NCBI RefSeq assembly: GCF_001540865.1
Contig: NC_033638.1
Location: 10,369,315-10,433,314 of the forward strand
From: Ananas comosus
Lineage: Eukaryota > Streptophyta > Magnoliopsida > Poales > Bromeliaceae
Reading direction: 5' to 3'
DNA: 64,000 bases
The position numbers and the translations under genes were made by a program. Shown piece after piece: positions 10,740 to 23,700 of this stretch. The notes beneath the pieces are model-generated. The model had not been told where the DNA came from. It was given only the letters and a program-made list of their open reading frames with translations, and did no database searches. Position 1 is the stretch's first letter; the number at the start of each line of letters is the position of its first letter.

Positions 10740-11390
10740 GGATCGATCTCTCTCTCCCCGCTCCGTCCTTTCACCTTTTCCTCCTCCTCCTCCTCCTCCT
10801 CGCCGCCTCCTCCTCCGCCTCTACCCGATGCGCAAACGAGCATCACACACCAAGAAAAACCCTTACAATTCCATTTCGAACCAAATCCCCCCAATCAAAG
10901 CCCTAACCACATAACCCCGCAGATTCCAAAACGAGCCCGAATCGCCGAATCCACCCAAAAAGGCGAGACCTTTACCGACCCCCCCTCAAAGAATCCCACG
11001 GAACCCACCGAAAACTGGAGGGAACCTCCGAATCGACCAGATCGGGGCCATCGAAAGCATCCACCGATCCAAAACAAACGCTGTAGAGAAGCAAAAGGGG
11101 AATGGAATCGGGAAACCCTAAACCTAACCCGAGAGAGGAGATTTAGGGCGAGGATATCGCGAGGAGATTACCTTTTAGGGTTCGAATCGCCGCGAGGAAG
11201 AGCCCTCCCGAAGCTTCGTCGGAACTCGCCGTCTCCATCGCCAGGGTTTCCGTCACAAATAGAGGAGAGAGAGGGAGAGAGAACAGAGAAGAGAGAAGAG
11301 AAAGAGGAGAAACGGCGACGGGGCTGCGTTAAAGCGACCGTGAGGTCGGAAACGGCCTCCACCAGATGGAGCCGAACTTGCCGTTAAGTA
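10740..11390 (-). other. 5' leader/promoter of the HSP20-like gene, with a possible leader intron
   Basis: Upstream of the ATG the minus strand is GA-rich (a run of GGA triplets near 10780-10820). A good donor (AAAAG|GTAATC, boundary 11172/11171) and a weaker acceptor (GGGTAG| at 10822-10821) suggest a 5' UTR intron of about 350 bp, with a first non-coding exon at roughly 11172-11350. This is a prediction from splice motifs only. No clear TATA box seen. Confidence 0.4.
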
Positions 11391-11700
11391 ACGGCGACGG
11401 CCGACGCGCCGTTATGCGTCGTGACTACACTAGGTTGCAGGGAAGCTGCAGTGAAACCTGGTGGCCGCGCCGTTAGTTGACGGTGACGGGTGCTACAGCG
11501 CCGTTCAATTATGGAACGGAATCGGTCCAATAAAAGGAGGAAGCTTGTGGCCTGGGTAAGATATGCTTGGTGTACTGCACCGGGCCCAATCAAACAGCAA
11601 CAAATAGAGATTTGGTTCTTTTTCCTTTTCTTTTTTCAATTTTTGGGAAAATGTTCAGATATTGGTGCTGAGAGATCTTCCAATATTTAGATGATAAAAT

Positions 11701-11940
11701 ACTAGGGCTAAGGATACTATATTCTTATGATTAGAGATTTTTGTACTTATAAATTTTTTATCGTTGAATAAAAGAATACGTGGTTAGAATGATAGTGGTC
11801 CCTGATTAGGATTATAATGATTTTCTAGGGTTAAGTGGGTGATTGGTTAAATAATATGATCTAACGGATAAAAATAATAAAATGTGTCGAAAAATTATAA
11901 GTACAAAGAGATCTATACTTAAAGTATAATAGCCGGACTC
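11701..11940. mobile_element. Short foldback MITE (about 240 bp), S-type copy 1
   Basis: Imperfect terminal inverted repeats: left actagggctaaggatactat, right ends in ataatagccggactc. Internal arms such as ttgtacttataaatttttta and aaaattataagtacaaagag are also inverted. Related short copies lie at 37155-37384, at 56283-56473 (plus 57235-57262) and in 27.7-29.1 kb. No coding capacity. Confidence 0.65.
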
Positions 11941-12549
11941 AAAATGCTGGTAGCTCCCTAAATTAATGCACGATTAGAAAATGATGTTCACTTTTTGTGT
12001 TGAGGCTATCAACACAAAACTTTAAAAAAAAGAAAAGAAAAGCTCTTAATAGTATAGTTCAATTACACTTTAATATTTTCTGATTTAAAGTATGGTACAT
12101 TTTCTTATCAAATTACCATTTTAACTTCGATACGACGATATAATATCTAAGCATATGGTAATAGTCTCTTAATAGAATACTACAAATTTCTGTGATACAA
12201 TCTGATTTACACCGAAATATTTTCTGATCCAAAATTACAACACTTTCCTATCTTGTTTGTATTTTAATAATAGATTCTTATGACAATTTGAAATAAAACC
12301 TTGTAAGATAAAATGCAAAACCAAATTTATATTTCTGCATACTTCAGAAAAACATCGGCAAACCAATAGAGATGGTAAACAATATATGTAGGAGGCAATA
12401 TGTAAATTCTATGTAAATTATCTCTTGTATAATTTGATACATGAACCTTTGACATCTAATAATTTATTTCCATAATTGCCATACCCTGCATTTCTTTTCA
12501 CTTTACTTCCATACATGCCAGGATTAGTCATTATTAAAACTTTTAGGGG
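11941..12549. other. AT-rich intergenic sequence
   Basis: Nothing recognisable beyond AT-rich sequence. No coding signal. Confidence 0.5.
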
Positions 12550-12710
12550 GACCGACCATCTCTAGAGCAAATGGTAAAGGATTTGGTGGTTGGTATCCGA
12601 GATCTTAAGTTCGAATCCTAATTGATTCACATTTCCAGCTAAGTTTATTTCTAAATAAAATAAACGAAACGGGTAGTGTGCTACATATCTCTCAAAAAAA
12701 AAAAAAAAAA
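12550..12710 (+). mobile_element. tRNA-derived SINE, copy 1
   Basis: The 5' part resembles a tRNA-type Pol III promoter: gcaaatggtaaaggatttgg (A-box region), then agttcgaatcct (B box). A body ending in ctacatatctctc is followed by a poly(A) tail of about 17. It is flanked by a direct repeat (aaaacttttagggg at 12536-12549; the same sequence after the tail, 12711-12720 plus preceding A residues). This is the hallmark of LINE-mediated retroposition. Confidence 0.85.
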
Positions 12711-12716
12711 CTTTTA

Positions 12717-13136
12717 GGGGAAACTTCAAAAACCTTTCTGTGGTTTCGCACTTTCTCACTTTAGTACCCTATGGTTTAAAGTGTATCAAGTTAGTGCCCT
12801 GTGGTTTCGCACCTTCTCACTTTAGTACCTTATGGTTTCAAGTGTTTCAAGTTAGTATAATGTGGTTTCGCACTTTCTCACTTTAGTACCATGTGGTTTA
12901 ATATTTCGTTAAATTATATATCCCGAAATGGATAATAAAAAAAGAAAATTAAAACCACAGGGTACTAACTTGATACAAAAATAAAACAATATGGGACTAA
13001 CTTGATACACTTGAAACCACAAGGTACTAAAGTGAGAAAGTACGAAATCATAAGGTAGTAACTTGATACATTTGAAACCACATAGTACTAAAATAAGAAA
13101 GTGCGAAACTACAGAAGAGGTATTTGAAATTTCTCC
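12717..13136. mobile_element. Foldback MITE (about 420 bp), probable Mutator-type
   Basis: Long inverted arms made of repeats of 'gtggtttcgcactttctcac' and 'tttagtaccctatggtttaa' appear in reverse on the right (gtgagaaagtacgaaatcat, gataca...). Termini ggggaaacttc / ggagaaatttc (reverse strand). The 9-bp sequence aaactttta flanks both sides, fitting a Mutator-like 9-bp target duplication. No coding capacity. Confidence 0.75.
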
Positions 13137-13860
13137 AAACTTTTATATCTACGTACAAAGTACACGTCAATTCAGAGAAACCAGTGCACTGCCGCCGACC
13201 ATGAACTTCCCTTCACATTTGTTTACATTAAATTATGGAAAGATCCCAAATTTTCCACTGAATTATGGAGATGTCATCATCATCAACTACAGGTTCAATC
13301 CTAAGATAAGCCTTTCTCTGTTGCTACAGCATTCGGATTCAGATGATAACTAAATGGGTGGAGGGGGAAAACAAAAAGGGGAAAAACTACCACTCATTGA
13401 GATGCAAGGTAACATGTGGACGAGGTTTTTAAGCCTCTTTCTCAACACAGTGCTTTGTATCAGGAAGGATAGTGAGAGGAAAGATGGGGACCCTTCAACC
13501 TCCCCTCTTTTTTAAACTATTCTGAAGTAGTAGTAGTAGTAGTCCATTTGGGCTCCTATTATTAAATAGCTTCATTGAGGCTGAGGTTACAAGGAAAACT
13601 CTCTCACGGCATCCTTTATCTTCTAAGCTTTTTTTTTTTATCAATTTTTCACCGACGTGAAACATTTTCCTTTTTTTTGGACGTGACAGTTAAGTAGGAA
13701 GTGTAGCTTTTAATTTCCAAAAAGATTAAAAAAAAAATTAACTTATTTACTTTAGCGTTTTTTTCATTAGCTCACACTGTATCAATCTCTGGGGATAAAA
13801 GTGAATTTATATAGGAGTTTTTGAATCACTTGTGCAGCTCTGTTTCTTTTTTTCTTTTTT
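13137..13860. other. Intergenic, no gene seen
   Basis: AT-rich with homopolymer runs and a short (tag)n tract near 13529-13543. Nothing coding recognised. Confidence 0.5.
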
Positions 13861-14010
13861 CTTTTTTTTTTTGAGAGATAGACGGAACGCTATCCGTTTC
13901 GTTTATTTATTTAGAAATAAATTTAGCTAGAAATGTGAATCAATTAGAATTCGAACTTGGGATCTCAGGTACCAACCATCAAGCCCTTTGTCACTTGCTT
14001 TAAGGACAGT
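13861..14010 (-). mobile_element. tRNA-derived SINE, copy 2
   Basis: Reverse-oriented copy: a T-run, then gagagatagacggaacgcta, body with gaaatgtgaatcaattagaa, the B box as ttcgaacttgg, and the 5' end at tgtcacttgctttaaggaca. Target duplication not clear because the left flank is a C/T-rich tract. Confidence 0.8.
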
Positions 14011-14930
14011 TCGTTTATTTTTAAAGTGAGATTAACAATGAATTAAACCATTTCGCCGTAAAAAGAGAGTTTTATTATTTTTTTTGTAATAATATTTTCG
14101 GTAACAAAGGTCTAATGAATTAATAATAGGCATCATGCTTAACCAATAGTCCACCTAAAAAGTGGCCCTCCTTCTCACAATAAGCTTCTGCTGAGTACAC
14201 TAACACGTGTAAAATAAAAAGGAAGTGGTAAATATCTATCACCTCTTTACGCTTTTTATACCAGCATCCGCAAATGATTGAAGCACTAAGATTAACTGTT
14301 TCCTTACTTTTGACTCAAAATTTGAGTTGGGATCTCAATCAGATAATGCATATGACCTCATCAAAATCTCCTTTTGCGTGATTAGGGTGACCATTTCCTC
14401 TTTACCACACACATTATTGAACTTCATGTGGTGATGTGGGCCATAAATCCACCCTTTCTACACCCTACAGTGTTTGAGATTGATTACATGGCCCCACCAT
14501 TTTGCACCATTCAATCAAACGATAAGGCCCACTAACTGCTTGTGAAAACACATTATAATGTGGCTCTAGCATTAGACCACATCTCACTTTTGCACAGTCA
14601 CAACATTCGCACTTGCGAAATGAGATGCCCAAAAATAAAACCCTCAAAATTTTCAGTTCCGTGTTGCACCGAAAAGCTATAAAGATGATTTTAATGAAAA
14701 ATCCTTTAGATGCTTCTGCGAATAATTCTATTTAATGTTTTAACGGAACCGGCCCGGACAAGCAGCGCACTAAGTATGAATATATGATGGAGCTATTGAG
14801 CTCATCGAATGACCTGATTTTTCATCTAAAACCGAATAACTGATCAGTCAACTAAGAAAACTAGTAAACAGGTGCCATAACAAGAGTGTAAATTGCAATC
14901 AGAGAATCAATTTTGTGTTGTGGAACAATT
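14011..14930. other. Intergenic, downstream of VPS2
   Basis: No gene-like signal. AT-rich sequence with short GC patches. Confidence 0.5.
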
Positions 14931-15074
14931 CAGAAACTCTATGCACTCAAAATGACAAAAGCAAATAAAGTAAACCCCCAATGACAGATCTCTAACCAAG
15001 TCCAGAAACTCTACGCACTCAAAATGACGAAAGCAAATGAAATAAACACCCAATGACAGATCTTTAACAAAGTC
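14931..15074. repeat. 72-bp tandem duplication downstream of VPS2
   Basis: Units 14931-15002 and 15003-15074 each start cagaaactctaygcactcaa and end in aagtc, with a few substitutions. They lie about 100 bp beyond the VPS2 stop codon, probably in its 3' UTR or just past it. Confidence 0.85.
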
Positions 15075-15175
15075 ACATCATTTGCAAGTCATCAGGATTC
15101 AGGACAGAAATGTGTCTTTTATGTACAGGGAATAGGTTTCCTTCTCGGTGATGCTTTAGCTTCTGTATGGAAAAT

Positions 15176-18100
15176 TTACATCTTTCTAAGATTGTCTAAC
15201 CTTGCCTGTAGATCATCATCCATACTGCCATTGACCTTTCCGCTCATTTCAGCTTGTGCAACCTTATTAGCTGCTGTTGGCGCCGCAACGGCGGATGACG
15301 GTGCCTTGACCAGCTACACACACACAAAAAAAGCATTACACCATCAACACATTTGACAGTAATAGCCCAATTTTAGTCTACAAACAAGCGTTTTTCGACT
15401 GTAAAACTTTGCAATCCTGAAGTGCAATCCTGAAGTTGCTGCTCTGATTTTTCGATAGAACTTGGAAGTTAAATACTGTTAAGATTAAGCACGTGAAAAT
15501 TACATGGCTTTTCAAATGCTTTCATTAGGGGTTTGATTGCTTAATTCTATAGATCCATTCTATTTGTACAATTTAACGAGTCAGAGTTTGTGATGTACTC
15601 AATTTTAAACAGCATTTTAGAATCAAGTCCTAGTGAGTAAGAGAAGCAGCAATCACAGGGTGTAAGAGTGGTTCCAGCATAAACTACAGGTAAAGAGGTA
15701 TCGAAGTAAACCTAAATCTGCTTAAAACTCAATTTTAAGGTAAGAGTGGTCACCTCTTCATTGACGTCAATACCAATCTCATCAAGGACTTGGTTGACTA
15801 GTTCTTCTGTCTCTTCCTCCTCCTCATCCCCTTCCAAGGCATCGTCTATAGCATCTCCCATCACCTCGCTGACCAATTCCATCCTCTCATTCTGTCTCTC
15901 AAACTCTAGCATTATCCGCTGCAATGCTGGTAGATTCATCTGCCTATTCATCTTCCCCATCGCCTTCGTAACACCTCTCATGGCCTCGCCCATTGCTTGC
16001 GTTGATTTTAGCGCCTGTATTACACCAAATGAAACAGGGGCTTTTAGCAACCACTTAGAATCTTTTGGTTACAATTCTTCTTTTTAGCTTATCAAACAGT
16101 TCTAGTGATGGACCTGAGCACCCTTATCTACCAGCACTTCAAAAGAACCAATACTGGAAAGGATTGGTTACAGCAAACGAATATTTAGAGGTTATTCTGC
16201 TGCTACAACAGAACTTACAAATAACATTCATAAGTCAGCTTACATCTTCCACCCCCCGCCCCCCTGAATCTGCCCATAAGCCTCTCAACCCAAACCCTCC
16301 GAATACCTATATATTAACCCCAAGCCAGGGGCATGAGCCCCACCACTCAGTAATGCTTAGATAGGTGTAATGCGTTGTCACTATCCTATTGAAAGCTATA
16401 TTGATTTAAGTTTAGGAGAATCGCAGTGTCATGCGTGATTCATATAAAAACCGAACCTTTGACAATCAAGTGTCAGGTTTTGTCTTCCCAGTCATTCAGC
16501 AGAACAACTGAAAAAAGGCATGAAAGAACATAAAATCTTATGAAGACCCGAAGAGGTAACAAGTAAAATGAATTGAATTACAATTAAACCAATCAGAAAT
16601 TTGAACAACCAATAACAAGACAATTTGCTTATCTAAAGAGTATTTGACACAAAATAATAAGCCATGATGTCAAATCAAAATCTAGCAGATAATGAGACGT
16701 CTGCTTCACGATTACAACAAGAAAATGCACGTGAAACTTAAAAAACCTACCTGAATTCTTAAAGAAACTCCCTGAAGCTGTGATTTGAGTGCATAGAACT
16801 TGGTGATCTGATGCCGTGTTCTTATAAGGTCCTTTGCCATCACTTTTACAGCTGCCTGTTACAATTAAACACCAACAGATAAATTTTTAATATAATGATA
16901 CTACTGCAACTACAATCCATTCAACAAACAGCAAAAAAAGTAGAGGAAAAACTTAAGAATCTAGGAGAAGCAGAAGAATATAGATAGATGCGACCCCACC
17001 CCCACTTTCCTCCTCCTCCTCCTCACACAGAAAAGGAAAAGCAGAAAAGAAAAGTCAACATGGCGCTATCCACTCTGACTTAACCATTTGAAATGTAGAG
17101 GCAGATATATCTAAAAAGCTCACAAGCACAGCTTGTGATCCAACATGAAGCAAGCCATACACAACATACAGTAAGAATTCTAGAATAGAATTTGCGCTCA
17201 CTAATGTTGCAGATCTTCGTTCGCTCTTTTTTTTTTATATAAGATATGTGCAACATTTAGGACCTGTGTAATAGAAATAAGGATGAACAGCATATGATTT
17301 TATCATCACCGACAAGTTATTTTTATTTGACAAGGAAGAGAAAGGGGTTGACAGTAACTCTTCTTTTACAAGAATCTGACAGAGAGACTAGTAAAGCCGA
17401 AAATCAAGTGAATAATTTTGCTTGTAGGGTTATTACAAGAGCTATGTCTAAAGGAAACATAAATCCCCAAAATCCACAAGGATAGCATTACAACAATCAA
17501 TAGCAGAAGGGAGCATTAACAAGCAGTAATGAGTATCACTATGAGCATAACAACACAAAACCATTAGCTAAGCACGAATAGCATGATAAAATGAATTACC
17601 ATTTGGCCCTGCTTCGCTGTTTTCTTGATCTCCACAATAAGTCTCTTTTCCTGCGTTTGCAACCCCATTCTCTCCCTCTCTATCTCTCTGATTGATCTGT
17701 CCAGCATTCTCTTGTTCTCCCGCAGTAGCTCTGCCAATTATCCAACAAAACCCATTAAAAAATATATTAAAAAAAAAAAAATCTGAACTCATAGATCTTA
17801 AGACTATTTCTAAACTGCTTCCTATCAGATTGATCGTTTGAATAACACGATATAAGAGCTAGTCCCCTTGGTTCCAAAAGTCCGATAATTTTCACTAAAG
17901 CCACAATTTAATGTGTTAAATTCCCATCCTTTATTTGTTCCGTTATCTCTCCTGCGATTATGCATGTCATGGTTCACCTAATCTTCACTATCCACATGAG
18001 TAGTAATTTTAAGACTATTGCTGATCAGTTTCCAATCATATCAATCGTTCGGATAACAATAGATACAAAAAAAAACCCTAAAATATAAGTTACTAGTAAA

Positions 18101-18393
18101 ACTAAAAATTGCAGCAAAGATCTCTCACAGCAACAAGTATTAACGAATACTCCTTTTTGGATCAAAGAGTCAAACTCTACACGCCGCATCCAGATTCCCC
18201 CCAAAAAAAACTCAAAATATAAAGTAAAAACAGAAGTGAACATCAAAAGTCAATAGGAACATAGTATCATACTACATGATTATCGAGAGAATCACCAAAT
18301 AAATACTAGAGATATCGCAAAAATCCCTGGATACCATAATCCAAAAATAAATTTACCTGCGGGGGTTTTGCGACTACCGAAGAGGAAACTCAT
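15176..18393 (-). CDS. VPS2.1: ESCRT-III subunit VPS2 (CHMP2A-like, Snf7 family)
   Basis: Five exons, read 18393-18357, 17730-17600, 16855-16751, 16014-15754 and 15313-15176, with GT-AG introns and matching phases, give 223 aa; plant and animal VPS2/CHMP2A are about 222-225 aa. The N-terminus MSFLFGSRKTPAELLRENKR is the basic, membrane-binding first helix. The Snf7 core follows (GLQTQEKRLIVEIKKTAKQG, MAKDLIRTRHQITKFYALKS, LKSTQAMGEAMRGVTKAM). Then comes the acidic region DALEGDEEEEETEELVNQVL. The C-terminal MIM1 helix DLQARLDNLRKM binds the MIT domain of the AAA ATPase VPS4/SKD1. Role in the family: membrane scission at multivesicular endosomes and in other reverse-topology remodelling. The start is well supported because the first exon encodes only the conserved 12 residues. 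Confidence 0.96.
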
Positions 18394-18550
18394 TGTGGAT
18401 AGAAGCGATCGCCGCGATTTTTTTTTTTTTTTTTTTTTTTTTGGTGTTTGATAGATCGGAATATGTTTTGATCGCTTCTTCCTCTGTTCGCTTCCTCCTA
18501 AACATGCTTTTTTAATCAAGAGGCGAACTTCACCACATCCGGCGCATAGG
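18394..18550 (-). promoter_or_regulatory. VPS2 leader with a long A-run
   Basis: Directly upstream of the ATG the minus strand carries a poly(A) run of about 22-24 (plus-strand T-run near 18419-18442), likely within or next to the 5' UTR. No TATA box clearly identified. Confidence 0.35.
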
Positions 18551-18673
18551 ATGCCGGATTTAACTAGTTTTGGGAATCTATCGTGTAGGGGGCGCTAAAG
18601 TCGGCGCCGACGACAACAGGACGTATATGTCGTCGTCGAAACGCCGCGAATCAAACCGATTTAACCTCAAAAC

Positions 18674-18765
18674 GCGGCGAATCATTCACCGCATTAAAGC
18701 CTCTAGTTCTTTTAAAGGCGGTGAATCGTTTACCGTATTCATTAAAGCGGTGAACAATTCACCGT
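18674..18765. repeat. Cluster of palindromic GCGGTGAA-nnn-TTCACCGC motifs upstream of VPS2
   Basis: Three 19-bp interrupted palindromes: 18674-18692 (gcggcgaatcattcaccgc), 18718-18736 (gcggtgaatcgtttaccgt) and 18747-18765 (gcggtgaacaattcaccgt). A fourth lies at 19440-19458. The same motif recurs upstream of the U-box gene (55941-56081). Probably part of a repeated element; no known function. Confidence 0.7.
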
Positions 18766-19035
18766 CTTCTTTGTAATTTTTTAGAAAAGAGATTAAGTTT
18801 GTTAAAACTATACGTAGATTATACGAAAAATAAAAAAAAGTGAGGTTGTTAGGATTATGCGTGAAATATTAAAATTTTTGTTTAATTATTAGAATTATAT
18901 GAATAAATTATTAGAATTTTTTTGATTGTTAGGATTGTATGGATATATTATTAGGATTTTCAAATTAAGATTATATATGGTGTTTGATTATTACGATTGT
19001 ACGGATAGATTATTAGAATTTTTTGATTGTATAAA

Positions 19036-19291
19036 GCACCGTTTGGTTAGGGGATAGGGATAGGAATAGGCCCTTATCCCCCCCTTAATACCCAAACGCT
19101 AATTTTTTACCCGAGAATAGTAGTTCTCGGTTATCCCTACCAACACCTTCATTTTCTATATAAAACTTCTTAATATTTTTCTTATCCTCGGGAACAATCC
19201 AATTTTCATCCAAACGCTATTTCTCTTATCCCCATACTTGTACCTATTCCTGTAATAGCTAGTTCTTGCTTATATCCGAACCAAACGGTAC
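19036..19291. mobile_element. TIR MITE with GTTTGGTT-type ends
   Basis: The left end gcaccgtttggttaggggat and right end tatccgaaccaaacggtacc are inverted repeats. The interior echoes 'ccaaacgct' motifs. PIF/Harbinger- or hAT-like non-autonomous element; the target duplication was not resolved. Confidence 0.55.
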
Positions 19292-19590
19292 CTTAGGATT
19301 TTATGGATAGATTATTAGAATTTTAAGATTGTTAAAATTATATGTAATTTATTGAAATATTTATGTGGTTGTTAGGATTATATATGAAATATAGAATAAT
19401 AATTTACCGTTTTTGTGAAAAATTATGATCTTTATGAAGGCGGTGAATCATTCACTGTCTTTAAGAGATTAGTTTTTTAAATATAATTTTAGCAAGATTA
19501 TTTTGCAAATAATAAACTTTTAGAAGGTTATTTTATAAAAAAGTTTTTAGATTGGATTTGGGTTAAGCTAGATTTGTGAAGCAGATGCGA

Positions 19591-20000
19591 GGGCATGTTT
19601 GGCCCTTGATTGAAACCAATCTTTTTTTTAAAAAAAAAATTGCTTCTGAATAAAAAATAAAATAACAAATTATTTAAAAATATTTAATGTATTATTAAAA
19701 TAGAAATCAAAATGGATAATTAAGATACTAAGATTTTGAAAGAGGGTTTTAATTAAGAAAAAGAAGGGTGATAAAAGAAAAAGTAATGGAGGTGTTTGTG
19801 AGAGAAAACTTCTTAGCAGTTTATTCTGAAACGAATCAATCTAAAATTCAAATCAGATTGGCTCATAAGTGAATTGAACAATTTTCATTCCTGAGTGGAA
19901 AGAAAATGGAATTCTGATTTTTGTGAAACAAACAATAACAATTAGAATCAATGAATTTCATTTTGATTTTAGAATCTAAAATGGATAAACCAAACGAGCC
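19591..20000. mobile_element. Probable TIR MITE with TTTGG/CCAAA ends
   Basis: Left gggcatgtttggcccttgat and right ggataaaccaaacgagcc are imperfectly inverted, with an AT-rich interior and no coding potential. Boundaries approximate. Confidence 0.4.
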
Positions 20001-20708
20001 TTAAACAAAGAACATATCCGAAATGTGTGCTGGTAAATTGAAGATAATAAGCTTGGCTCGATAGATCTGGCCTCTTAAGTAGGAGCCCTAATCCGAATTG
20101 ATTAAGGGCTTGATAGGATATAGAAATGTATTTAATGTTGGTTAGCTGAGCAACCTTATCCTCTCTTCCACACTTCAGCAACCCCCCATCCCACTTGATC
20201 CATCAATGTCCATTGGATCTCACGTTGTTGTTATGTCGATGTTAGAAGATGCATTTGAACAACAACATTTCTGGGTGTCTGGGTTTCGAAATTTTCCCCT
20301 ATGGTGATAATGAATGCAGCATGCTGATCGACCAACAGGTATGCTATGCCCACGATCAGACATAGGATCGCAATAGTTGTATGCAAGGGACGCAGTTACT
20401 TTACTATTTATTTATTCTCAGTAACGGGCATAGCATTGTTGGTAATATAACATTGCTCCAACAGTTAAGATACACAGAGAGAGAGATGTCGAGAGAACTT
20501 ACTCTTTATATTAAATAATATCTCAACTTAGTACCAATAATATCCAATCTGCAGTTAAATTGAAAAGTGGAAAAGAAAAAGAGCTCAACGTATATAAGGC
20601 CAACAAAATTCTGACCGAACCTAAACATAATTCAACGAGATCTGCTATGACAAACCCAAGCAGTTATTTAAGAATAAAATTGATGCTGATTAAACTCGGG
20701 AGATTTCC
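20001..20708. other. 3' flank of the second HSP70 gene
   Basis: Likely contains the 3' UTR of the minus-strand HSP70 gene. Several AATAAA-type signals on the minus strand (tttatt near 20408-20415). No other gene seen. Confidence 0.45.
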
Positions 20709-23700
20709 TTAATCAACTTCTTCAATCTTGGGGCCAGCACCGCTGCTCCCACCAGCCGCAGGACCGTCTTCATCCATGTCACCCGCCATATCAGCACCCG
20801 CACCCTGGTACATCTTGGCAATAATTGGGTTGCAGATGCTCTCGAGCTCCTTCATCTTGTCCTCAAACTCATCGGCCTCCGCCAGCTGGTTGCTGTCAAG
20901 CCATTGGATCGCCTGCTCGATCGCATCCTCAATCTTCTTCTTATCGGTGGCAGCCAATTTGGACGCAATCTTGTCGTCCTTGATGGTGTTCCTCATGTTG
21001 TACGCGTAGTTCTCAAACGCGTTCTTCGCCTCAACCTTCTTCTTATGCTCCTCGTCCTCCGACTTGTACTTCTCGGCCTCTTGCACCATCTTCTCAATCT
21101 CGTCCTTGCTGAGCCTTCCTTTGTCATTAGTGATCGTGATCTTGTTCTTCTGCCCGGTCGTCTTGTCTTCTGCCGAGACGTTCAATATACCATTGGCGTC
21201 GATATCGAAGCACACCGTGATCTGCGGCACACCTCTCGGTGCAGGTGGGATACCGGAGAGCTCAAATTTCCCCAAAAGGTTGTTGTCCCTGGTCCGCGTT
21301 CTTTCTCCTTCGTAGACCTGAATTAGGACACCAGGCTGGTTATCGGAGTAGGTGGAGAAGACCTGCTCCTTCTTGGTGGGAATTGTGGTGTTTCTCGGGA
21401 TCAAAACGGTCATCACACCGCCAGCTGTCTCCAACCCAAGGGAGAGAGGGGTGACGTCCAACAGTAATAGATCCTGAACTTTCTCGTTGCCCTCGCCGCT
21501 TAAAATCGCGGCTTGGACCGCAGCACCATAAGCAACAGCCTCATCGGGGTTGATGCTCTTGCAGAGCTCCTTCCCATTGAAGAAGTCCTGCAGCAGCTGC
21601 TGGACACGTGGGATTCTGGTGGACCCACCGACAAGCACAACGTCATGAACAGAGCTCTTGTCCATCTTGGCATCTCTCAAGCACTTCTCCACGGGCTCCA
21701 TACACTTCCTGAACAGGTCCATGTTCAGCTCCTCAAACCTGGCACGGGTAATGGGTGAGTAGAAATCAATGCCTTCGTACAAAGAATCAATCTCGATTGT
21801 GGTTTGGGCAGTCGAGGAGAGAGTCCTCTTCGCTCTCTCACAGGCTGTCCTCAGCCTTCTCAGAGACCTAGGGTTTCCACTGATGTCCTTCTTGTGTTTC
21901 CTCTTGAACTCTTGAACAAAGTGGTTCACCATGCGGTTGTCAAAGTCCTCGCCACCGAGATGCGTGTCACCAGCTGTGGCCTTCACCTCGAAGATCCCCT
22001 CTTCAATGGTAAGGAGGGAGACATCAAAGGTGCCGCCTCCTAAGTCGAAGATGAGAACGTTCTTCTCTCCAACACTGGTGGCCTTCTTGTCAAGCCCATA
22101 GGCAATAGCAGCCGCTGTGGGTTCATTAATAATACGCATGACATTGAGGCCGGCAATGACACCTGCATCTTTAGTGGCCTGCCGCTGAGAGTCGTTGAAG
22201 TAGGCAGGGACGGTGACAACGGCGTTCTTGATGGTGGAACCAAGATAGGCCTCAGCAATCTCGCGCATCTTCATCAGAACCATTGAGGAGATCTCCTCAG
22301 CTGCGAATTGCTTCTCTTCACCCTTGTGCTGCACCACAATCATGGGCTTGTCCCCAGGTCCTGCAATGACCTTGAAGGGCCACAATTTCATGTCGCTTTG
22401 GACAGGGGCGTCACTGAACCGCCTCCCAATTAGACGTTTTGCATCTGAAACAGCATACAAGCAATGCAATAGCTGTTAGAATTTATGGATCTATGACAAG
22501 CTAAAATTGGTGCAAGATGCAAGACAAAGTAGCCGAGCAACACTAATCGCTTCAAAAGAACTATTGGAAACGGAGAAGCCTCTATTGCAAAGAGCATTTG
22601 CATGTACACTATAGCTTGAGAAACATTTAGAAAGGAAAGAAATTTAGGCGAAAAAATTAGTAATTGTGAATATGCTAAGAGACCAGCATACATGAACAAC
22701 AGCTGAGAAATATGCATGCAGTATACTTAGGTACCATTAATTAAAACCACAAATATGAAACATCTGAAATGCAAAATTATGTAGTTTTGCGACTACTATT
22801 CTACAGGAAGATGGCATAATTAACATATTAAAAAAGCAACTTTCTATACAGTGAGTTCTCTGCGACAATCTTTGCACTAAGATGAGGAGGAAACATTTTC
22901 ATATTCGCTACTAATTCTAGTATTTATTGAGTGAACACATTTTCCTTCTCCCATATGGAGGAATGAAAAACATATTCCCTTATCTCTCATTCAAGATAAG
23001 TGGATCGAGTAAGCACATATGCCATCTATAATTCTATAAATTACAAAGTAAGGATCCACAGAACTAATCAACTTTGTTTACTTGGAATTATTGGAAAAGG
23101 AAAACGCCCAAAAACAGATCCCAATTACAGACCAAAAGAGAGTGCGACAAAAGGTAACTACCACAATACAACAACCACACATATCAAATCGACTGTTAGG
23201 AGAACAGATCCAGACCATGAAACAGCATATCGATCAATACATTAAATCGATAATGGAAAGACAGATCGATGCAAGGCAACCCTATCTCAGACAAAAGTCA
23301 ACCCGTCGCTATTTTAAAACCTTCAGATCTACGAAAATACCACAAAAGGGGCATAAAATTTGAAGAGACGGGTTCACCCAATCTCTGATCTGCACAACAG
23401 ACGTGCTTACGATACAATTAAATGATCAACAAGCTCGAAGTTACACACTTCTAGTCCAGATATACTATATAAGCAAATGAAAACAAGACAAAACGCATTG
23501 GTCCAGAAACATCAGCGACTTTTTCACCAGATCTACCATTAGAATCACAAAGAGACACACAAATAGCTACTAAAAAACGCAGATCCATCACAAATCACAC
23601 CGAGTAACACACTGAGGATTACAGATCTACCGAACAGAGATGCGAGAGATCGAGAGAACTCACCGAAGACGGTGTTGGTGGGGTTCATGGCGACCTGGTT

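Noticed and set aside
10464..11387. 307-codon plus-strand frame opposite the HSP20-like gene's start and leader
   Set aside because: Low-complexity translation of a GA/CT-rich leader and of antisense coding sequence; no domain.
23000..23363. Short plus-strand frames inside the second HSP70 gene's intron
   Set aside because: Antisense to an intron, no motif, no splice context.
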